Assembly: GCA_018065295.1 (NCBI GenBank)
Contig: JAGHTQ010000022.1
Location: 1-19,506, forward strand
Length of the DNA stretch: 19,506 nt
Reading direction: 5' to 3'
Source: Candidatus Colimonas fimequi
GTDB taxonomy: Bacteria; Bacillota; Clostridia; Peptostreptococcales; Anaerovoracaceae
The notes under the pieces were generated by a model. The model had not been told where the DNA came from, did no database searches, and saw only the letters and a program-made list of their open reading frames with translations. Both the position numbers and the translations under genes were made by a program. Below are positions 13,663 through 19,506 of the stretch, piece after piece; position 1 is the first letter of the stretch; each line of letters starts with the position of its first letter.

Positions 13663-16600
13663 ATGAACATATATCACAATTCTAGAATAATAAAATATAG
13701 AAATCCCTTCGGCGCAGCAGAAGTTTCGTCAGTTGTTAATCTGAAACTTGATGTCAAATTCGACCGCAGAGAAGAATATGGCTCAGTTCAGTCTGTTCAG
13801 GTAAGAACATGGCATGACGACTTTGGCGAAACTCTCGTCGATATGGAGCCGGTATCCATGAAGAAGGATGGTACGGTAACATATGGTGCAGATATTACAA
13901 TGCCTGAAGATGGTTGTTTATTCTGGTATTTCTTTAAGGTTACTGTTGAAGATGCTAACGGTGAGTATGTGGCATTCTATGGCAATAATGAGAAGCAGTT
14001 AGGTGGTGAAGGTCAGATTTATTACCACGAACCACCGTCATACCAGATTACAGTATTCAAGTACCAGCCGGTTCCTGACTGGTATAAGGACGGTATTGTA
14101 TATCAGATTTTCCCTGATAGATTCGCACGTGATGAGAACTGGCGCGAGAGATGTGAAACTGTATTAGCTGGCGAAACTGATAGAGTTGGCCAGGCTAGAG
14201 TCATTGAAGATGACTGGTACAAGCCAGCATACTATGAGAGGGATGCAGAGAATAAGGTTGTTACCTGGCCATTTTATGGCGGAAGTTTCAAGGGTATCGA
14301 AGAGAAACTGGATTACCTGACATCAATGGGTGTTAGTTCAATCTATTTAAACCCAATTTTTAAAGCAGTATCAAATCACAGATATGACACTGCAGACTAT
14401 ATGCAGGTTGACCCTATGCTGGGAACTGAAGAAGACTTCAAATCACTGGCTAAGGCAGCTGAAGACAAGGGCATCAAACTTATCCTGGACGGAGTTTTCA
14501 GTCATACAGGTGCGGACAGCATCTATTTTGATAAGCATGGTAACTTCGGAGGTGTTGGTGCTTACAACAATCCAGACTCAGAATATAGAGACTGGTTTGA
14601 ATTTATAGAAAATGACCCTGTCGGCTATAGAGCATGGTGGGGTGTGGAAGATCTTCCGGAAGTTAATGAAGATGAACTTAGTTTCAGAAACCTGATCTGC
14701 GGACCAGAAGGCGTAATTGCTAAGTGGCTTAGAGCAGGTGCTAAGGGATTCAGACTTGACGTTGCTGATGAACTTCCAGATTCATTTATTGCGGATATCA
14801 GACATAGAGTCAAGGCTGAAGGCGAAGATAACCTTCTTCTTGGTGAAGTCTGGGAAGATGCAAGTAATAAGATCAGCTACAACGAACGCAGGAAGTATTT
14901 CATGGGTGATGAACTTGATTCAACAATGAACTACCCTGTAAGAGACCTGTTACTTGATTTCGCTCAGTTTAAGAACAGCGCAAGTGATGCTTCCGATAGA
15001 ATAATGAGCCTTATGGAGAATTATCCTAAGGAGAACTTCTATGGAGCATTAAACCTTATTGGCAGTCATGATAGGAAACGAATCATTACAGTAATGGGCG
15101 CTGATGAGAACTATGATGCTGCTGCAGATAGAGTTAGATTCCTGTCAGTTCTCCAGTATTGTCTGCCAGGTATTCCATGTGTTTACTATGGCGATGAAGC
15201 AGCAATGCTTGGCGATGCTGATCCAGCTAACAGAAGCGGATTCATATGGGGCCGCGAGAATATTAACATGCAGCTTCACTATAGACAGCTGGGCGTTATC
15301 TACGACGAACATCCTGTTCTTAAGAGTGGAAGCCTCAAGATGCTCCCAGTAGGTAGCGAAGATGTACTTGCATTTATCCGTGAGGATAAAGAAGAGAAAA
15401 TACTTGTTCTTGTTAACAGAGCAAACGAATCTGTAGATATTGATCCTATTGCACTGAGAGAAATAAACGGTGCATATGCATTGGAATTGCTCACTTCTGA
15501 AGAAATCAAAATGGAATCAGGAGCGTTCGTGAATCCTTTGCATGTGGGAGCACGCGCAGCGAAAATCATCTGTATTCTGGACAAAAAACCAGTACCGTTT
15601 GATATGAAACGCGGCGCAGGTGTCATCTGTCATATCAGTTCAATTCCTGGTGGCATGCTGGGAGCACCGGCTAGAAATTTCGTGGATTTCCTTGAATCCG
15701 CAGGAATGTCTCTGTGGCAGGTGTTACCGCTTAACCCTCCTGGACTTGGCAACTCACCATATAGCAGCATTTCGGCTTTCGCCGCTAATCCTGCGTTTAT
15801 CAATTATGATGAACTGCCTGATATGTCACAGTACACTAAGTTCATTGAAGATAACGGATTCTGGCTTGAGAACTACGTTGCTTATTTAGATAATCAGGAT
15901 CCTCTTACAGAATCTGAGAAGAACAAGATTCGCACTGAACAGTATTATTTCGACGTTCAGTGGAGTGAATTAAAAAAATATGCCAAGGATAAAGGCATTG
16001 AAATAATTGGTGATTTGCCGGCATTCGTTTCTGCGAACAGTGCAGACGTATGGGCAAATCCTGAATTGTTCCAGATGGATAATGACGGAACACGTCACTG
16101 CCATGCAGGTGTTCCGCCTGACTATTTCTCACCAGAAGGTCAGGACTGGGGTAACCCGTTATACGACTGGGACGCATTAAAAGAGAATGGCTACGATTGG
16201 TGGATAAAGAGACTGAACCAGTGCAGGCAGAGATACGACTATGTCAGACTGGATCACTTCAGAAGTTTCTCAGAGTACTATGCTATCCCTGAGGGTGGAT
16301 ACCCTATTGAAGGAAGATGGCAGCATGGTCCTGGCGTAGACTTTTTCCGCACAGTAGCAAGCAAGCTGGGCGGTCGTAATGGTATCCGCATTATGGCTGA
16401 AGACCTGGGTCAGCTTGATACAGGAGTTTGGAATCTTCTGAAGCTTACAGGCTTCCCGGGAATGAATGTATGGCAGTTCTCTGAAGATGAGATGAGAGCT
16501 ATGAGTCCGCAGCAGGCGAAGACAAGAATCTTCTATGCTGGTACTCATGATAATCAGACTCTTATGGGCTGGTGTCGTGAGAATGGCAAGACTACATCTG

Positions 16601-17949
16601 ATGCACTGGCAATAATCAGAGAAATGTATGAGAGCGATGCTCCTTGGGTAATGCTCCAGCTTCAGGACATGTTCATGATGGGCGATGAGGCTAGAATGAA
16701 CGTGCCAGGTGTTGCAGAAGGTAACTGGACCTGGAAGGTGCCTGGAAACTCCATTGAAGAGGGCCTGGATCACGCTAAGGAAGTTGCTGCAGCATTCAAG
16801 ATCCTTGCCATTGAAACTGGAAGAAACGTTAATCCAGAAATCAAGTCATTCCTTAAGAAACATGCTATTTACTGCAACAATATGGATAAGGATGCGCTCC
16901 TTGATGATATGGTTTCCTATTATAAGGATAAAATCACTAGCGGCCAGATAGCTGGTGTTCCATATAATCCAGGCCAGGGACCTCGCAAGGTAATTGCAGT
17001 TGATATGGGCGGAACTAATATTCGCGTTGCACGCGTGGCTATTAGTGACGATGAACTTACATGGGAACGAATGGTACGCGCAGGTATTCCTGGCAAGACT
17101 GAAGAAATTACAGTTTATGGACTGTTCGATACAGTTGCTCAGATGATTGCAACTGTAGATAGAGATGCTGAGTGTAGTTCAATAGGATTCAGCTTCTCAT
17201 TCCAAGCTGAACCTGCAGGTTCAGATATGAAGATTATTGAGTTCTCGAAGGAACTGAAGATTACAGGAGGCGAAGGTAAGAGCATTACCAAGCTTCTTAA
17301 CAACGCTCTTGTTAGAGCGGGTCAGCCTGAGAGAAATATAGCAGTTGTTAATGACTCTGTTGCAACACTTATGTCAGGAACAATTGCAGATAACGATGAT
17401 GTGCCAATTGTTGCAGGATTCGTCCTTGGAACTGGCGCTAACGTCTGTGTTCTCGATCAGCAGTCGAAGATGATCTATAATTTAGAATCAGGTCATTTCC
17501 CTGGTCTGCCAGCAGGTGATGTTGATGATGAAATCGACAAGAAGTCTGCTAAGCCAGGAACTGCTCTTGCAGAGAAGAAAATGTGTGGAGCATATATCCA
17601 GACAATCATCTCCTCAATGACAGAAAAGGCTGTCATTGAAGGCCTGGTATCAGAAGATATGAGTGGTCCTATGGATAAGGATGTGCTTGCACATATTGAA
17701 GCAGGGTGTATTGATAGAGCTGCGCTCTATGCGGCCTTAACAGTAGCAACTGCTGTTGTTTTATCGGAAGCTCACGGTGATAGATGCATCGTACAGGCAG
17801 ATGGTTCTGTGTTCTGGAAGATGGCCGGAATCAAAGAGAATACTGAGAAGTATCTGAGTGAACTTCTGAAGGCTAAAGGTATTGAGGTTGTTTTTGCTAA
17901 AGTTGAAGATAGCAGCCTGACAGGTGCAGCTGCTGTAGCAACAAATTAG
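13663..17949 (+). CDS. Triple fusion: GH13 alpha-glucan hydrolase + GH77 4-alpha-glucanotransferase + eukaryote-type hexokinase
   Basis: This is a single open frame of 1428 residues with no frameshift. Residues 1-130: a beta-rich N-domain like that of neopullulanase-type enzymes. Residues 137-640: a GH13 barrel and C-domain starting DWYKDGIVYQIFPDRF, with DGVFSH (276-281), nucleophile D366 (GFRLDVADE), acid/base E395 (GEVWE) and D470 (SHD). Residues 649-1056: a GH77 (MalQ) domain with GNSPYSSISAFAANP, D864 (RLDHFR), E913 (AEDLG) and D963 (GTHDN); it is somewhat shorter than usual MalQ. Residues 1058-1428: a hexokinase of the eukaryote type with DMGGTN (1114-1119), catalytic D1231 (NDSVAT), LGTGAN, E1275 and E1304. 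All three active sites look intact. Inferred role: cut glycogen dextrins, disproportionate maltodextrins, and phosphorylate the released glucose. No clear Shine-Dalgarno precedes the ATG, so it likely depends on coupling to glgA. No internal start with a ribosome site is seen at the domain joints. Confidence 0.92.
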   Translation: MNIYHNSRIIKYRNPFGAAEVSSVVNLKLDVKFDRREEYGSVQSVQVRTWHDDFGETLVDMEPVSMKKDGTVTYGADITMPEDGCLFWYFFKVTVEDANGEYVAFYGNNEKQLGGEGQIYYHEPPSYQITVFKYQPVPDWYKDGIVYQIFPDRFARDENWRERCETVLAGETDRVGQARVIEDDWYKPAYYERDAENKVVTWPFYGGSFKGIEEKLDYLTSMGVSSIYLNPIFKAVSNHRYDTADYMQVDPMLGTEEDFKSLAKAAEDKGIKLILDGVFSHTGADSIYFDKHGNFGGVGAYNNPDSEYRDWFEFIENDPVGYRAWWGVEDLPEVNEDELSFRNLICGPEGVIAKWLRAGAKGFRLDVADELPDSFIADIRHRVKAEGEDNLLLGEVWEDASNKISYNERRKYFMGDELDSTMNYPVRDLLLDFAQFKNSASDASDRIMSLMENYPKENFYGALNLIGSHDRKRIITVMGADENYDAAADRVRFLSVLQYCLPGIPCVYYGDEAAMLGDADPANRSGFIWGRENINMQLHYRQLGVIYDEHPVLKSGSLKMLPVGSEDVLAFIREDKEEKILVLVNRANESVDIDPIALREINGAYALELLTSEEIKMESGAFVNPLHVGARAAKIICILDKKPVPFDMKRGAGVICHISSIPGGMLGAPARNFVDFLESAGMSLWQVLPLNPPGLGNSPYSSISAFAANPAFINYDELPDMSQYTKFIEDNGFWLENYVAYLDNQDPLTESEKNKIRTEQYYFDVQWSELKKYAKDKGIEIIGDLPAFVSANSADVWANPELFQMDNDGTRHCHAGVPPDYFSPEGQDWGNPLYDWDALKENGYDWWIKRLNQCRQRYDYVRLDHFRSFSEYYAIPEGGYPIEGRWQHGPGVDFFRTVASKLGGRNGIRIMAEDLGQLDTGVWNLLKLTGFPGMNVWQFSEDEMRAMSPQQAKTRIFYAGTHDNQTLMGWCRENGKTTSDALAIIREMYESDAPWVMLQLQDMFMMGDEARMNVPGVAEGNWTWKVPGNSIEEGLDHAKEVAAAFKILAIETGRNVNPEIKSFLKKHAIYCNNMDKDALLDDMVSYYKDKITSGQIAGVPYNPGQGPRKVIAVDMGGTNIRVARVAISDDELTWERMVRAGIPGKTEEITVYGLFDTVAQMIATVDRDAECSSIGFSFSFQAEPAGSDMKIIEFSKELKITGGEGKSITKLLNNALVRAGQPERNIAVVNDSVATLMSGTIADNDDVPIVAGFVLGTGANVCVLDQQSKMIYNLESGHFPGLPAGDVDDEIDKKSAKPGTALAEKKMCGAYIQTIISSMTEKAVIEGLVSEDMSGPMDKDVLAHIEAGCIDRAALYAALTVATAVVLSEAHGDRCIVQADGSVFWKMAGIKENTEKYLSELLKAKGIEVVFAKVEDSSLTGAAAVATN

Positions 17950-17983
17950 CGTTTCCTACATTAATAAGGAGGATATGAGTATC

Positions 17984-19506
17984 ATGACTATTGATTACAG
18001 ACAGGTACACAGTGACTGGTTAGTAAACTGCACTGCATATAAGGCAGAACTGCTCACTATGAAAGACGAAGAAATCGCAGACGCATTTGGCAAAGATCTT
18101 AAGTTCGGTACTGCTGGACTTCGCGGCGTTATGGGAGCAGGCACAAACAGAATGAACGAGTTCGTAGTAAGAAGAGCAACTCAGGGTCTGTCAGATCATC
18201 TGAATGCTAATTACGAGAACCCAACAGTTGCTATCGCTTATGACAGCAGAAACAACTCAAGAGAATTTGCTATCGAATCAGCAAGAGTTCTCGCTGGAAA
18301 CGGCATCAAGACTTACATCTATGAAGAACTTATGCCAGTACCAGTTCTTTCATTTACAGTTAGAAGACTTGAAACAACTTGCGGTATTGTAATTACAGCA
18401 AGCCATAACTCAAGAGAATATAACGGCTACAAGGTATACGGATCAGACGGCGGTCAGATTCTGGATTCAGAAGCTAACAGCATTCTGGAATGTATCGGCA
18501 AGGTTGACATGTTCAAGGATGTTAAGACAGCTCCATTCGAACCATCACCTGAAGGCCTCATTTCATTCGTTGACCAGTCAATCTATGAAGAGTATATGCA
18601 GGCAATGCTGGATGCGACTAACATCGGCGATAACACTGATATCGACATCCTTTATACACCACTCAACGGTTCAGGCCTTAAGCCAGTAACTGACATGTTC
18701 ACAAGATGTGGATTCGATGTAAGAATTGTACCAGAACAGAAGGATCCTAATGGTGATTTCCCAACTTGTACATATCCTAACCCAGAGAAGCCAGAAACTT
18801 ATACTGTAGCACTTTCACAGGCTAATGGTTGTGACCTGATCGTTGCAACTGACCCTGACTGCGATAGATGCGGATGCATGGTTAAGCATAATGGAGAATA
18901 CGTTCTCTTCTCAGGTAATGAGATCGGTACAGTATTCGCATATTACATGTGCAGCCTTGAGGGCGCTGCTGGCAAGACAATTGTTACTTCAATCGTAAGC
19001 ACACCAATTATCGAAGCAATCGCAGCAGCTGCAGAGGCTAACGTTAGAAGAACTCTGGTTGGCTTCAAGTACATCGGTGAACAGATGAACGATCTGGGCG
19101 ATAAGTTCATGTTCGGTTTCGAAGAAAGTAACGGATACCTGACTGGTCTCTATGCTAGAGACAAGGATGGCGTTTGTGGCGCGAGACTCCTTTGCGTACT
19201 GGCAGCAGCATATAAGGCACAGGGCAAGACTCTGGTTGACGTACTGAACGAGATTTATGATAAGTTCGGAACTTGCGTTAACAAGACTGTAAGCCTTGAA
19301 ACTGAAGGCGGACCTCTCATGGCTAAGGTTCGTGCGGCTGGTATCGATGGTGCTATCGACTACAGTGGCGGTATCAATGGTCTTCCTAAGGCAGACGTTA
19401 TTCAGATTAACTACGCTGACGGCAGCAGAATGATCATCAGACCTTCAGGTACAGAACCTAAGGTTAAGCTGTACGTTTCAGCTCCAACTCAGGAGAGAGT
19501 AGACGA
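17984..19506 (+). CDS. Phosphohexomutase (phosphoglucomutase/phosphomannomutase), 3' end outside the window
   Basis: This alpha-D-phosphohexomutase should interconvert glucose-1-phosphate and glucose-6-phosphate, linking GlgP and GlgC to the hexokinase product. It is open to the window end (507 full codons); the family is about 560-575 residues, so roughly the last 60 are missing. Motifs: FGTAGLRGVMGAG near the N-terminus, phosphoserine loop TASHNSREYNGYKVY with S140 (Ser after TASHN, where Pro is usual), metal loop DPDCDR (290-295), sugar-binding GFEESNGYL (E380, E381) and phosphate loop RPSGTEPK from R486. An in-frame ATG at 17975 is only two bases after AAGGAGG (17966-17972); I prefer 17984, eleven bases away. 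The gap from the fusion gene is 34 bases with no terminator. Glucomutase versus mannomutase is decided by context only. Confidence 0.92.
   Translation, partial: MTIDYRQVHSDWLVNCTAYKAELLTMKDEEIADAFGKDLKFGTAGLRGVMGAGTNRMNEFVVRRATQGLSDHLNANYENPTVAIAYDSRNNSREFAIESARVLAGNGIKTYIYEELMPVPVLSFTVRRLETTCGIVITASHNSREYNGYKVYGSDGGQILDSEANSILECIGKVDMFKDVKTAPFEPSPEGLISFVDQSIYEEYMQAMLDATNIGDNTDIDILYTPLNGSGLKPVTDMFTRCGFDVRIVPEQKDPNGDFPTCTYPNPEKPETYTVALSQANGCDLIVATDPDCDRCGCMVKHNGEYVLFSGNEIGTVFAYYMCSLEGAAGKTIVTSIVSTPIIEAIAAAAEANVRRTLVGFKYIGEQMNDLGDKFMFGFEESNGYLTGLYARDKDGVCGARLLCVLAAAYKAQGKTLVDVLNEIYDKFGTCVNKTVSLETEGGPLMAKVRAAGIDGAIDYSGGINGLPKADVIQINYADGSRMIIRPSGTEPKVKLYVSAPTQERVD

Noticed and set aside
15590..15620. 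Separate malQ gene starting inside the fusion (ATG at 15604)
   Set aside because: There is no stop between the GH13 and GH77 parts and no Shine-Dalgarno before that ATG.

Overview
The window looks like Bacillota, most likely an anaerobic member of the Clostridia. The signs are strong AGGAGG-type ribosome binding sites, a GlgC/GlgD pair, a YtrA-type GntR regulator with its own ABC transporter, and heavy use of AGA for arginine in the highly biased genes. I cannot name a genus. The DNA is probably chromosomal; I see no transposase, phage, plasmid, tRNA, rRNA or CRISPR signal.

Layout. (1) 1-960, + strand: the 3' part of an HI0933/BaiN-type flavoprotein gene, cut by the window edge and closed by a terminator. 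(2) 961-1358: a convergent intergenic region with a terminator at each side. Between them lies a strikingly regular array of ten copies of a 10-bp motif (about TTAACGGTAA) in strictly alternating orientation, with spacings of 34 and 28-29 bp. (3) 1359-3281, - strand: a three-gene operon of GntR regulator, ABC ATPase and ABC permease. Its promoter carries a perfect palindromic operator at the start point. (4) 3517-4449, - strand: an AEC-family transporter with its own promoter and terminator. (5) 4570-7180, + strand: a tight cluster of beta-carbonic anhydrase, an unrecognised 186-aa protein, a Nudix hydrolase and a MazG-like protein with a long extra N-terminus. (6) 7447 to the window end, + strand: a glycogen operon of glgP, glgC, glgD, glgA, a giant GH13-GH77-hexokinase fusion, and a phosphohexomutase cut by the window edge.

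How the genes fit together. GlgC/GlgD make ADP-glucose and GlgA polymerises it. GlgP releases glucose-1-phosphate. The fusion protein would hydrolyse or debranch the residual dextrins (GH13), rearrange short maltodextrins and release free glucose (GH77), and trap that glucose as glucose-6-phosphate (hexokinase). The mutase then links glucose-6-phosphate and glucose-1-phosphate. The operon is nearly self-contained for glycogen turnover, but no branching enzyme gene (glgB) is seen. A good promoter precedes glgP, with a palindrome at the predicted start point and a near-identical copy about 100 bp upstream.

The two observations most worth following are the triple-enzyme fusion and the alternating-motif array.
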